A stretch of DNA of 52,500 bases, from assembly GCF_014651635.1 (NCBI RefSeq), contig NZ_BMXG01000017.1:18761-71260 (forward strand), written 5' to 3'. This document shows, in pieces, positions 9,093 to 17,562 of this stretch. The notes beneath the pieces are model-generated. The model was given only the letters and a program-made list of their open reading frames with translations, made no database searches and was not told the origin of the DNA. The stretch is from Cerasicoccus arenae. Its GTDB lineage: Bacteria > Verrucomicrobiota > Verrucomicrobiia > Opitutales > Cerasicoccaceae. Position 1 is the first letter of the stretch, and each line of letters starts with the position of its first letter. The translations under genes and the position numbers were made by a program.

Positions 9093-9767
9093 TTAATTTG
9101 CGGTCAGCAGGTAGATTTCGCGGCCAAGGTATTTCGGGCGAGTGTCGAGGACTTGCACATCAAGAACGGCCTTCACGCGGGCCAACTCCTCACGGAGATT
9201 GGTCTTAATACCGGTGTTAAAGGGCACATCCCGTGCAGCGAAGCCTGTAGCGTCCATCCCGTTTTCCTGGGCCAAATAGAGGGCGCGCTCCACATGGAAA
9301 CCCTGCGAAATGATTAAAACGTCGTTGCAGCCAAAGATTTCCTTGGCGCGGACCACCGAATCCAATGTGCGAAAGCCCGCATAATCACGCGCGATGTAGT
9401 CTGACGGCACGCCACGCTTGATCAGCGCCAGCTTCATTGCGGTGCTCTCGTCGTAGTGATTGGTTGGGTTTGCTCCGCTAACGAGTAGACGCTCAACTTT
9501 GCCTGCGCGGAAAAGCGCGGCAGCAGCATCCATCCGGTATTCGAAATAAAGATTTGCGCGTCCATTGGACAGCGTGGGGGAGGTCCCCAGCACTAAACCA
9601 ACGGGGGCTGACGCGACATCGGCAATATCGGTTGCAACCCGGCCTTCTGCCGCTGCTGCGACGGTCGCCCGCGCCTTCCAGATCAGGCCACCTGCGACCA
9701 TTACCCCGACGCCACCTGCAATCAGGCAACGTCGGGCAATGCGATTAAATATGGCGCGGGTGATCAT
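9093..9767 (-). CDS. SanA/YdcF-like DUF218 envelope protein
   Basis: 224 residues. One N-terminal transmembrane helix (about 14-31) precedes a DUF218 domain with VGLVLGTSPTLSNGRANLYF, LLVSGANPTNHYDESTAM and VLIISQGFHVERALYLA. SanA-type proteins sit in the inner membrane with a periplasmic domain and affect envelope barrier function and vancomycin sensitivity; the chemistry is unsettled. The start codon overlaps the stop of the SYLF gene by four bases (ATGA), indicating translational coupling. Confidence 0.85.
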   Translation of the reverse strand: MITRAIFNRIARRCLIAGGVGVMVAGGLIWKARATVAAAAEGRVATDIADVASAPVGLVLGTSPTLSNGRANLYFEYRMDAAAALFRAGKVERLLVSGANPTNHYDESTAMKLALIKRGVPSDYIARDYAGFRTLDSVVRAKEIFGCNDVLIISQGFHVERALYLAQENGMDATGFAARDVPFNTGIKTNLREELARVKAVLDVQVLDTRPKYLGREIYLLTAN

Positions 9768-10450
9768 TCACCTTCAACAATGGAATTGAGCTGTGAGTAG
9801 AACGTGTCCATCAGCGACGGCGCAGGCACTTCTCCGCTAAGAATTTGGTTTGGTGTAAACAGGTTGCTGTAAACCAGGTTGTTCAAATCAGTATCAACGG
9901 AGACGTAAACGCCGCCAATCGTCGCCCCAGCAAAGGCCCCATCCGAGATGGAATAGATGTAGATGTCAGATTTTGGCATCTTATCATTGGCCGCAGCGGC
10001 GTGGTCGGGGCCTGCAGTTGCGCTGGCCTTGGCGTCCAGAGAGACTTCATTGCCGACAAACTGCTCGATAGCAGTTTTAGTGTTGAGAACAAACACGTAT
10101 TGCACGGTTTCAACGCCTAGCTGGAGGCCAATAGAGCCGCCACCGGTGTCAAAAGACGATGGGGCCGACCAACCACCTTCTGTCTTGGTGATTACGAACC
10201 CCTTGCCTTTCTGTCCGCCGATGCCGATGCCACCGCGCGTAACTGTCGCAATCGCCAAACCTTCAGCCTCTTGGATGACAAACGCCGGGATTGGCTTTTC
10301 AGAGGCTTGAAGCAGTTCGAAAGACGAACGGCACTTAATGATCAGCTCGTTCATCGCATCCGGCTTTGGGCCGCCGGGATTCTTAGCAGACAGGCTTAGC
10401 GCCAGAAGGCTGGTGGAAATAAGTATAGCAGAAATGGATTTCATTTTCAT
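9764..10450 (-). CDS. SYLF (Ysc84/DUF500) lipid-binding domain protein, secreted
   Basis: About 228 residues. The signal peptide SAILISTSLLALSLSA is followed by a SYLF domain: IPAFVIQEAEGLAIATV, GIGIGGQKGKGFVI, GGGSIGLQLGVETVQYVFVL. SYLF domains bind phosphoinositides in eukaryotes; in bacteria they are periplasmic proteins of unclear role. Several in-frame ATGs cluster at the start (10459, 10450, 10444) with no strong ribosome-binding site to separate them. It is the first gene of a coupled pair with the SanA-like gene. Confidence 0.85.
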   Translation of the reverse strand: MKMKSISAILISTSLLALSLSAKNPGGPKPDAMNELIIKCRSSFELLQASEKPIPAFVIQEAEGLAIATVTRGGIGIGGQKGKGFVITKTEGGWSAPSSFDTGGGSIGLQLGVETVQYVFVLNTKTAIEQFVGNEVSLDAKASATAGPDHAAAANDKMPKSDIYIYSISDGAFAGATIGGVYVSVDTDLNNLVYSNLFTPNQILSGEVPAPSLMDTFYSQLNSIVEGE

Positions 10451-10563
10451 AGTGAACATAATACCATTTCGCAGCACCTTGTAAAGCGAATCTTTGCCAG
10501 AAAGTGTGTCTTCAAATGACAGCCCGCATCAATAAACGAGCACGCCACAGCCGACCCTCTTCC

Positions 10564-11052
10564 TTAATCCTCGTCTTCTTCAAAAAGCTCGTTGAAATCG
10601 TAAAAATCGGGCATGAGCTGGGCAACTAATGCCTCCTGAAAGCGTGCTAAAAACATGAAGCACAGGTAGGGCTTACGCTCTTCTGGGCCAAGCCGAGCCA
10701 TATCCACCTGATCGCGCTCCAGCGCTTCTTCAGAAAATCGAGACAGGAACACTTCGCGAATTTTCAGGCGAATGGCCGAGGCCGCTCGCAAGGTGCTTTC
10801 AGCTTCCTCATCGGTGAGGGTCAAGGACTCCTCGGACAGCATTTTGCGCAGTAAATGGATGAGGTATTCGCCGTCTTCCCGAAGTTGCTCCAACAGACTG
10901 TCTCGCCATGCCTCCAGCAATAATTCGTCGTCATCCGGGACGCTGTCCAGAGAGATGGCCACTTGCAGATGCAGGCGCTGCTCAATGGGCTCTACCACAT
11001 CCATCAAGGCTTGCAGGAAGTGCGGGCTGATCTGAATCGAAAGTTTAGGCAT
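10564..11052 (-). CDS. DUF2017-like protein downstream of clpS
   Basis: 162 residues, helical and strongly acidic, ending in EDED. It overlaps clpS by 8 bases. A DUF2017 protein directly after clpS is a known gene order in several bacterial phyla, and the family call rests on that context plus helical patterns such as LRAASAIRLKIREVFLSRF. It may act with the ClpS-ClpAP N-degron pathway; that is inference from linkage only. Confidence 0.6.
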   Translation of the reverse strand: MPKLSIQISPHFLQALMDVVEPIEQRLHLQVAISLDSVPDDDELLLEAWRDSLLEQLREDGEYLIHLLRKMLSEESLTLTDEEAESTLRAASAIRLKIREVFLSRFSEEALERDQVDMARLGPEERKPYLCFMFLARFQEALVAQLMPDFYDFNELFEEDED

Positions 11053-11338
11053 CGTGCTCTAAGCGGGCGTTCAGTTGCCACTTGTGTAGCTCATGGACGT
11101 AGTTTTCGGCCTTTTCACGTTCCCCTCCCCAAACAATGGAGCGCCCCTCCTCGTGGACCTCAAGCATGTGCTTGCGGGCTGTGTCTTCATCAAACCCCAA
11201 AACACGGCGAAACACTAGCACCACGTAGCTCATCAGGTTGACGGGGTCGTTGAGCACGATCACGTTCCATGGGGCTTCAGTTGCGACTGACGTGCTCGTA
11301 TCGCTCTCCGTAAACGGATTATTCGCCATATTACTCAT
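11045..11338 (-). CDS. clpS: ATP-dependent Clp protease adaptor ClpS
   Basis: About 97 residues. The core PWNVIVLNDPVNLMSYVVLV, then DEDTARKHMLEVHEEGRS and REKAENYVHELHKW, is diagnostic of ClpS, which delivers N-degron substrates to ClpA. The ATG at 11338 is set by a strong ribosome-binding site (GGGGGAG, six bases upstream). The N-terminal ~25 residues are the flexible tail that engages ClpA. It is coupled to the DUF2017-like gene by an 8-base overlap. Confidence 0.95.
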   Translation of the reverse strand: MSNMANNPFTESDTSTSVATEAPWNVIVLNDPVNLMSYVVLVFRRVLGFDEDTARKHMLEVHEEGRSIVWGGEREKAENYVHELHKWQLNARLEHDA

Positions 11339-11404
11339 TATTACTCCCCCTAATTTAAACTCTGGAATGGGGAGAAGCAAGCCTCCGCCAAGGAATGAGT
11401 TGGC

Positions 11405-14125
11405 TCAAGATCGGAGTAAAAACGATTCCAGTGAGGCACGGATGAGGACGCCTTCACGGTCCAACTGAGCAAGCACCTCGATCACGCCCGCCCGGTCATG
11501 ACGCTTGGCCGCGTCTTCCAGACAAGCGGCGCATTGGCCAAGGCGGATCGCACGGAGCAGACCCGATGCGCCCTTGAGCGTGTGTGCGTAGTGCTGCATC
11601 ACATTATAGTCAAATGGGCCATCCGAATTGAAGCTCTTGAACTCCCGCTCCCAGTTTTCGTGAAACATACGCGCGGCCAAATACATGTCTTCGCGATCTT
11701 CTTCGCTCAGTTCTTTAGAGATTGCCTTGGGATTATAATGGGGGCCGCTAACTGTCGCACGACTTTCCATCTCCATACGTTCCAAAATGTGTTCGAGCAC
11801 GTCGCGCATTTTTGCCGCCCGAAAGGGTTTGGTTAAGTAGCCGTCCATCCCGGCGTCGAGGCAGATTTGCTCATCACCTCGCATGGCACGCGCAGTCATC
11901 GCGATAATCGGCGTGCGGCGGTCGATGCTTTTTTCAATTTCGCGGATGCGTCGGGTCGCTTCCAAGCCATCCATTTTAGGCATTTGCACATCCATTAACA
12001 CGAGGTCGAACTTCAGGCTCTGATAAGATTCCACGGCCTCAATGCCATCGCCGGCTAGTGTTACCTCATGCCCTAATTTGGACAGGCGCTGCATGGCGAC
12101 CTCCTGATTGATTGGGTTGTCTTCAACCAATAAAATACGGAGTGACGATGTGTCCGCTGGAGGAGTAATCATCACATGCCCCCGGGGGAAAAATGGATCC
12201 GATGTTTTCGCTCCCTCAATCACCAGTCCAAATGCATCCAGAATGGCTTCCCGGAGTGCGTTCTGCTTAACGGGCTTGGTGAGAAAGCGCCCAATGCCCA
12301 TCGTGCTGCCCCGCAGGCGTTCTTCCTGCGTAATCGCTGAGGTTAAAATGATCATCTTAATGTCCCGCAGACGCGCCCGACTGTGCACCAGCGAAGCGAC
12401 ATCGGTGCCGCTGAGACCCGGCATTTGCTGGTCCAATAGCAGAAGCTGGTAAGGATTGCCCTCTTCAAGCGCCCGCTCCAGTCGATCAATCGCCTTAACG
12501 CCGTTATCGCATGTGGCCGGACTCAAGCCCCAATGACGACAAACCTCGTCCAGTATCTGGCGATTCGTTAAATTGTCGTCGACAATGAGCACGCGACAGC
12601 CGTGAAGCTCCTCCAGCGTGATCATTTCGTTTTCGGTCTCGCTACTGACACAGCCCATCTCCAGCTCGACAATAAAGGTGGCACCTTCGCCCAGTTTACT
12701 GCGAACAGAGACGTCTCCGCCCATCATTTTTGCCAGTTTGCGCGCGATCGACAGCCCTAGCCCAGTGCCACCATATTTGCGAGTCGTCGAGGAGTCTCCT
12801 TGGATAAAAGTGTCGAATACATTCTCAATCCGCGTCGGGTTGATGCCGATGCCGGTGTCGGATACCTCTACCTCAATGCGCAGGCGCTCATTTTTCACAG
12901 AGAGTCGGCGAACGCTGACAATGACTTCGCCCTCTTCCGTGAACTTCACGGCGTTGCTCAGTAAGTTGTTCAGCACCTGGCGGAAGCGAATTGGGTCGCC
13001 CGAAACCACCGATGGCAATGCCGGGTCAATCTTAAGCGCCAACTCGAGCCCACGGTCACGCGCCAGAGTGACAAACTGGTCCATCGTGTCTTCGATGCTT
13101 TCGCGCAGGTCAAAATCAATATTTTCAAGCTCAAGCTGCCCGGCTTCGATCTTGGAAAAATCGAGCACATCATTCACCAGAGCCAACAGGGTATTGCTAC
13201 AATTGAGCACCGTTTGCAAATAGCGATCCTGATCAGGCGTCACATCGCTCTCCAGGCACAGTTCGCTCATCCCGATGATTCCGTTGATGGGCGTACGGAT
13301 TTCGTGGCTCATGTTCGCCAGGAAATCGCTTTTGGCCTGATTGGCCTGCTCAGCACGTTGAATCGCCTGGCGTAAGCGGTTCTCAGTCTGCCGCGCCTCG
13401 GAAATATCTCGACTTACAGAGACCAAGCCAATGCACAGGCGGTTGTGGTCAAACACTGGCATTTTCGTAGTCTGCAACCAATGGGCACCGCCATTACGAA
13501 TCTGGAACAGGCCTACGTGATTAACGATTGGCTTGAGCGAGGTCAGCACCTCCTGGTCGGTCTCACTGACCCAGCGCGACGTCTCCTTGGTGACGAAATC
13601 CATGATCGACTTACCCACTTCCTGGCCCGGGTATTGCGTCTCCAATGCCCGTTGAAAGGCGCGGTTGGTAATGACGAAACGGCCGTGAATATCGGTGAAG
13701 TAAACGTAGTCGAGAGTGTGATCCATCAGGATCTGAAGCAGACGGAGCTCACTACGCGGATTCAGGATCATCTGGCCATTGACGACCGGATTTTCCATGA
13801 CGATGAGCCAGACATGGTTCGGCGTATCCATGTCCGCCTGTAAGAGCACTTCGACGGCAAGATTCTGCCGTCCCACGATTTTCAACTTGCCGTGCCAAGC
13901 TTGTTTCTCCGTTTTGGCCAAGAGGGAATTCAATTGAAGACCCGCCTGAAGGGTGCTCATGAACTCACCTATATTAAGCCCGCTTTCCAAGCTATTCTCC
14001 ACTCCCACCAATCGTGTAAACACATCGTTACAATGAACTACCATGCCCTTGCGATCGCACAGAGCATATGGCCAAGGCATTACCTTGGCTAGGTTTTCAG
14101 TCATTGACGGGGTTATACTACTCAT
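11405..14125 (-). CDS. Soluble hybrid histidine kinase: PAS-HisKA-HATPase-REC-REC-HPt
   Basis: 906 residues with no transmembrane segment. A PAS-like region (about 10-110) precedes a clear PAS/PAC unit (about 131-250). HisKA follows with NMSHEIRTPINGIIG (H274), then HATPase (NLLSNAVKF, DTGIGI, GGTGLGLSI). Two receiver domains come next: LLLLDQQMPGLSG and DLVLMDVQMPKMDGL, each with its Lys (TKPV, TKPF). A C-terminal HPt domain has the phospho-His in YAHTLKGASGLL. This is a full internal phosphorelay of BarA/ArcB type. The output regulator is not in the window. Confidence 0.93.
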   Translation of the reverse strand: MSSITPSMTENLAKVMPWPYALCDRKGMVVHCNDVFTRLVGVENSLESGLNIGEFMSTLQAGLQLNSLLAKTEKQAWHGKLKIVGRQNLAVEVLLQADMDTPNHVWLIVMENPVVNGQMILNPRSELRLLQILMDHTLDYVYFTDIHGRFVITNRAFQRALETQYPGQEVGKSIMDFVTKETSRWVSETDQEVLTSLKPIVNHVGLFQIRNGGAHWLQTTKMPVFDHNRLCIGLVSVSRDISEARQTENRLRQAIQRAEQANQAKSDFLANMSHEIRTPINGIIGMSELCLESDVTPDQDRYLQTVLNCSNTLLALVNDVLDFSKIEAGQLELENIDFDLRESIEDTMDQFVTLARDRGLELALKIDPALPSVVSGDPIRFRQVLNNLLSNAVKFTEEGEVIVSVRRLSVKNERLRIEVEVSDTGIGINPTRIENVFDTFIQGDSSTTRKYGGTGLGLSIARKLAKMMGGDVSVRSKLGEGATFIVELEMGCVSSETENEMITLEELHGCRVLIVDDNLTNRQILDEVCRHWGLSPATCDNGVKAIDRLERALEEGNPYQLLLLDQQMPGLSGTDVASLVHSRARLRDIKMIILTSAITQEERLRGSTMGIGRFLTKPVKQNALREAILDAFGLVIEGAKTSDPFFPRGHVMITPPADTSSLRILLVEDNPINQEVAMQRLSKLGHEVTLAGDGIEAVESYQSLKFDLVLMDVQMPKMDGLEATRRIREIEKSIDRRTPIIAMTARAMRGDEQICLDAGMDGYLTKPFRAAKMRDVLEHILERMEMESRATVSGPHYNPKAISKELSEEDREDMYLAARMFHENWEREFKSFNSDGPFDYNVMQHYAHTLKGASGLLRAIRLGQCAACLEDAAKRHDRAGVIEVLAQLDREGVLIRASLESFLLRS

Positions 14126-14218
14126 TATCGGGAGATGAAATTACTTAGCTAAATTATCACAAATGACAAATACATTTCACAAAGCGCTCTACATCATCAT
14201 CGATTAACACCACAAACC

Positions 14219-14359
14219 GTGCCCGAACTACCAAAGTCGTCCGAAAACAGAACTTCCACACCTACGCGGAAGCCGTGGCCCATGCTTTATATCGCCTTAG
14301 CGATCGGGCTCTTTATCTTTATTTTTAATCTTTTTCTGTTTTTAACAGAAGGGAGCTAA
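14219..14359 (+). CDS. Possible 46-residue single-pass membrane protein
   Basis: A GTG-initiated frame encodes a polar, proline- and lysine-rich N-terminus (PTRKPWP) followed by one strongly hydrophobic helix (MLYIALAIGLFIFIFN then LFLFL) and a short TEGS tail. It sits alone in the gap between a kinase start and the end of a convergent solute-binding gene. No ribosome-binding site is evident, so it could be spurious; the well-formed positive-inside membrane segment is the only support. Confidence 0.4.
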   Translation: MPELPKSSENRTSTPTRKPWPMLYIALAIGLFIFIFNLFLFLTEGS

Positions 14360-14372
14360 CGCTCCGCCTAGA

Positions 14373-15218
14373 TTAAAGGCTGATCCAGCGCCGCACAATG
14401 CGGTTAAGTTCGCCATTGGAAGCCCAAGTCGTCACCAGAGCATTGATCTGGTTGACAAACATTTGATTGTCCCGGTTCACGCCCCAGACCATTTGGTCGA
14501 GCGTTAACACCGGTCGAGCCGGCGTCACCCCGCGATTCTGGTAAGTTCCAGCCAACCAATAAATAGTCGGTGCGTCATGGATGAGTAATTCCACGTCGCC
14601 ATCGGCCACCGCTTGCGCACCAGCTTCAGCCGAGGAATAAGTCACCAGTTTGGCATTAGGAAAACTAGACTGAACGAGATATTCACCGGTCGTACCGGCC
14701 TCAGCACCCACCTTCACGCGTGTGTTGCCAATCAAGCCAGGCAAGCCGTATTTCGAGGCATTTTTGCGCAAAACCAGCGCCATCTGGCCACTTTGCATGT
14801 AGGGCGTGGTCATCGCAATGATCGCCGCACGCTCCTGCGTGTAATTCATGCCAGCCATAATGATGTCCACGCGATTGTTTTGAAGTGCAGGGATCAGGTC
14901 TTCAAAATCCATCTCCACGATACGCAGCTCGCGGTTCATCCCCTTGGCCAACTGCTTCGCCAGATCAATTTCCAAACCGACAAGCTCGCCACCCTGCTTA
15001 AAAACAAATGGTGGCATATTAGCTGAAGTGCCCACCCGCAGCACATTGGCCGAAGCGGCCATTTCGTCTGCGGAATTGGAGCTGCCCTTTGCCCCGCTAT
15101 TGGCGCAGCCCGACAAGCCAAAGCTAGCCAACATTAGGGACAGCAAAACAAATGCGTGCGCAAGAAAACCAACGGAACGGAATCCGGAAAAAGCTTGTTT
15201 GGATGTGTCGATAAGCAC
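14373..15218 (-). CDS. Family 3 extracellular solute-binding lipoprotein (amino-acid type)
   Basis: About 281 residues. A lipoprotein signal ends in the lipobox LSGC. The type 3 periplasmic domain follows: LRVGTSANMPPFVFKQGGEL, GLEIDLAKQLAKGM, DIIMAGMNYTQERA, VGAEAGTTGEYLVQ. This fits the polar amino-acid binding subunit of an ABC importer or a sensor accessory. The GTG at 15218 is favoured by an upstream GAGAGG with eight-base spacing. No permease or ATPase gene is adjacent, so it is an orphan. It lies 37 bases downstream of cobA-hemD. Confidence 0.87.
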   Translation of the reverse strand: MLIDTSKQAFSGFRSVGFLAHAFVLLSLMLASFGLSGCANSGAKGSSNSADEMAASANVLRVGTSANMPPFVFKQGGELVGLEIDLAKQLAKGMNRELRIVEMDFEDLIPALQNNRVDIIMAGMNYTQERAAIIAMTTPYMQSGQMALVLRKNASKYGLPGLIGNTRVKVGAEAGTTGEYLVQSSFPNAKLVTYSSAEAGAQAVADGDVELLIHDAPTIYWLAGTYQNRGVTPARPVLTLDQMVWGVNRDNQMFVNQINALVTTWASNGELNRIVRRWISL

Positions 15219-15255
15219 ACGCCACAGTCCTCTCAGAGGGGAGGCTCCGTCAAGG

Positions 15256-16776
15256 TTAATCCCAAAGCGATTGCACGGCCTTGACCAAGCCTTCGATCGA
15301 TGACTGCTTGGCCAAACGGTCCACTGGCAAGCCAATCTCGCGCATCCGCGCCGCGGTTTTCGGGCCAATTGCCACGCCCTTGGGCCGTCGCGCACCAGGT
15401 CCGGGCAATAAATTTTTCGCCTGCTGCACGAAACCGTCCACTGCACTGGAGCTGGCAAAGGTAATCGCATCAGCGCCGGAATCGCGGAATCGCGTTGCTG
15501 CCGGGTGGCCAGACAGATCCGTTAGTTCCGTCCGGTAAACCGGGAAGGCATCGACGATCGCACGGCCCTCCTCAAGCTTCCCGATCAGCACATCGCGGTT
15601 GCGATTGCCCGTAACCACCAGCACAGTTTCATTTTCCAAAGTTTCCTCGCGCAGAAGTGCCTCAGCAAGGGATTCACTCACAGCCTCATCAGGGACTAGG
15701 TCCACGACCAAACGTTGCTCACGGACGGCCTGCGCTGTCGTCTCGCCCACGCATGCAATACGCACTCCACCGATGCAACGTAAGTCGTCGAACTTCCGGT
15801 GAAATTTTTCAAAGAAATACTTCACGCCGTTCGGGCTGGTGAATACCAACCAGCGGTAAGCGCCCAATGACGGCCAGATGTCTTCTCCGGTCGACTCCGC
15901 GTCCTCGGCCACCTCAATCAAAGGTAGTTCAAGCACTTCGGCCCCCAACATTGTGAGCGCAGCAGAGAGCTCGCTTGCCTGCTCACGACTACGGGTGACC
16001 ACCACTCGGCGGCCAAACAGCGGACGCTGCTCAAACCAGCCAATCTTCGTGCTCAGCTTCGCCACCTCGCCAATAATAACCACTGCCGGGGACGACAACC
16101 CTGCCTCCTCCTTCGCCGTCGCAACTTTGGCCAGCGTGGACAGCAAACTGCGTTGCCGTGGAGTCGTCGCCCATTGCACGATCGCAACTGGAGTTTCGCC
16201 GGACAGTCCGGCCTTGAGCAGCCGCGCCGTAATTTCGGCCAAGTGCCCCATGCCCATGTAAATACACAGCGTGCCGCCAACCGTGGCGAATTGCTCAAAA
16301 TCAACGTGCATCTCGTGCTTTTCCGGGTCTTCGTGGCCCGTTAAAAAGCTCACCGAGGAGCTGAAATTGCGATGCGTCAACGGGATACCTGCATAGGCCG
16401 CTGAGGCCAACGCCGCCGTCACCCCAGGCACGATTTCGTAGGGCACACCGTCTTTCTGAAGTGTTTCAGCCTCTTCGCCGCCGCGTCCGAAAACAAACGG
16501 ATCGCCGCCCTTGAGCCGCACAACGCTCTCCCCCGCCTTAGCACGCTTAACGAGGATCTTCTCGATCTCCTCCTGCGAAATCGCATGTAGATTTGGCTGT
16601 TTGCCCACGAAGATTTTCTCACACCCGACCTTGGTCCACTGGAGCAAGTCCGGATTGGCGAGATAATCATACACCAGCGCATCACAGCGCTCGATGAGCT
16701 CCTTGGCACGCAAAGTAACGAGCCCGGGATCCCCCGGCCCCGCTCCCACGAGATAGACTTTTCCTGGCATTGGCAT
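15256..16776 (-). CDS. cobA-hemD: Fused uroporphyrinogen-III C-methyltransferase / uroporphyrinogen-III synthase
   Basis: About 506 residues. Residues ~1-245 are SUMT (CobA): VYLVGAGPGDPGLVTLRA, RLKGGDPFVFGRGGEE, EIVPGVTAALASAAYAGIPL. Residues ~255-506 are HemD: RRVVVTRSREQASEL, VFTSPNGVKYFF, ITFASSSAVDGF. HemD closes hydroxymethylbilane to uroporphyrinogen III and SUMT methylates it to precorrin-2, the branch to siroheme or cobalamin. hemC lies about 800 bases upstream on the same strand. The ATG at 16776 directly precedes the first strand; longer in-frame extension reads into the upstream gene. Confidence 0.95.
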   Translation of the reverse strand: MPMPGKVYLVGAGPGDPGLVTLRAKELIERCDALVYDYLANPDLLQWTKVGCEKIFVGKQPNLHAISQEEIEKILVKRAKAGESVVRLKGGDPFVFGRGGEEAETLQKDGVPYEIVPGVTAALASAAYAGIPLTHRNFSSSVSFLTGHEDPEKHEMHVDFEQFATVGGTLCIYMGMGHLAEITARLLKAGLSGETPVAIVQWATTPRQRSLLSTLAKVATAKEEAGLSSPAVVIIGEVAKLSTKIGWFEQRPLFGRRVVVTRSREQASELSAALTMLGAEVLELPLIEVAEDAESTGEDIWPSLGAYRWLVFTSPNGVKYFFEKFHRKFDDLRCIGGVRIACVGETTAQAVREQRLVVDLVPDEAVSESLAEALLREETLENETVLVVTGNRNRDVLIGKLEEGRAIVDAFPVYRTELTDLSGHPAATRFRDSGADAITFASSSAVDGFVQQAKNLLPGPGARRPKGVAIGPKTAARMREIGLPVDRLAKQSSIEGLVKAVQSLWD

Positions 16777-16778
16777 AA

Positions 16779-17345
16779 CTAAAATTTCAGTCGAGGTCGA
16801 AAGAACCCAATAATGCTTACGGCACTGCGGACACATATCTGGATATGATCCTGCTTGTGTAGGCCCGCCCCTGGATAAAGTGGCTCACCTTCAGAGAAAA
16901 AACCGCGGACACTACTGTAAGGTGCCAGATCTTTCTCTTCGCGCAATTGATGTAGCCACTCGAAGACCGCACAATCCCTGTATCTCTTCTCCAATTGAAG
17001 CCCTTTATTTTCTGGCAAAGATAGCCCGAACTCCTCCATTGACTGAAGCGCTGAAAAGGTAGCTTGAACTTCAATTAAGCATTCAGCATCGATTAAATTC
17101 AGGCAGTTCCCTAAATCGATGACAGCGCCCAGAACAGCGGGTTTCTTAATTTTACTACCTTTTTGACTGCATCTTTTTTTTGCCCAAGCCATTGCACGCA
17201 AGGGACTGTCTTCCCAAAAATAAAGACCATGCCCAAGCCAATCGTATGGCTTGGCGCTGGGACGCATATCTTCTCCTTCGATTATCGCTTTCGCGACCGA
17301 CGAATCGCAGCCATGATAGCCCAATGCAATAGAATATGCGGGCAT
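16779..17345 (-). CDS. ADP-ribosyltransferase-like (DUF3990-type) protein, possible toxin
   Basis: 188 residues, cytoplasmic. The N-terminal pattern GYHGCDSSVAKAIIEG, then RPSAKPYDWLGHGLYFWEDS, then AMAWAKKR resembles the HG ... G-Y-F ... WA layout of small mono-ADP-ribosyltransferase-like families such as DUF3990. I infer rather than prove the fold; a catalytic Glu is not assignable. Its ATG overlaps the stop of the preceding small gene (TAATG), and its stop lies two bases before cobA-hemD. It looks like the toxin half of a coupled toxin-antitoxin pair inserted in a heme operon. Confidence 0.55.
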   Translation of the reverse strand: MPAYSIALGYHGCDSSVAKAIIEGEDMRPSAKPYDWLGHGLYFWEDSPLRAMAWAKKRCSQKGSKIKKPAVLGAVIDLGNCLNLIDAECLIEVQATFSALQSMEEFGLSLPENKGLQLEKRYRDCAVFEWLHQLREEKDLAPYSSVRGFFSEGEPLYPGAGLHKQDHIQICVRSAVSIIGFFRPRLKF

Positions 17346-17518
17346 TAACGAAACTGCTTTTTCAGGCTGCCATCCTTCTTGTACATACCCGTCGCCTGCG
17401 CCAAACGAAGGAATTTCTCTCGGTCCTCCATCAGTTCCTTCGCAGCTTCTTTAATAAGCTCGATTTCCCTGTCAATAACTCTGGGATCGCGAGATTCGAT
17501 GTATGTTCCAACAGTCAT
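17345..17518 (-). CDS. Small protein translationally coupled to the ART-like gene, possible antitoxin
   Basis: About 57 residues, highly charged and helical. There is no helix-turn-helix. The C-terminal segment LAQATGMYKKDGSLKKQF resembles the endings of small antitoxin-like proteins found beside toxin genes. The ATG at 17518 is preferred to an upstream TTG. Its stop overlaps the start of the ART-like gene (TAATG), so the two are translated as a unit. Function is inferred from context alone. Confidence 0.5.
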   Translation of the reverse strand: MTVGTYIESRDPRVIDREIELIKEAAKELMEDREKFLRLAQATGMYKKDGSLKKQFR

Positions 17519-17562
17519 TCTATTTAACAATTAAACGGTGTAACGCCTCCTAGTCAAGCCAG

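Noticed and set aside
12618-13223. Plus-strand frame opposite the large hybrid kinase
   Set aside because: Serine/arginine-rich composition is the complement of the kinase coding sequence; a shadow frame.
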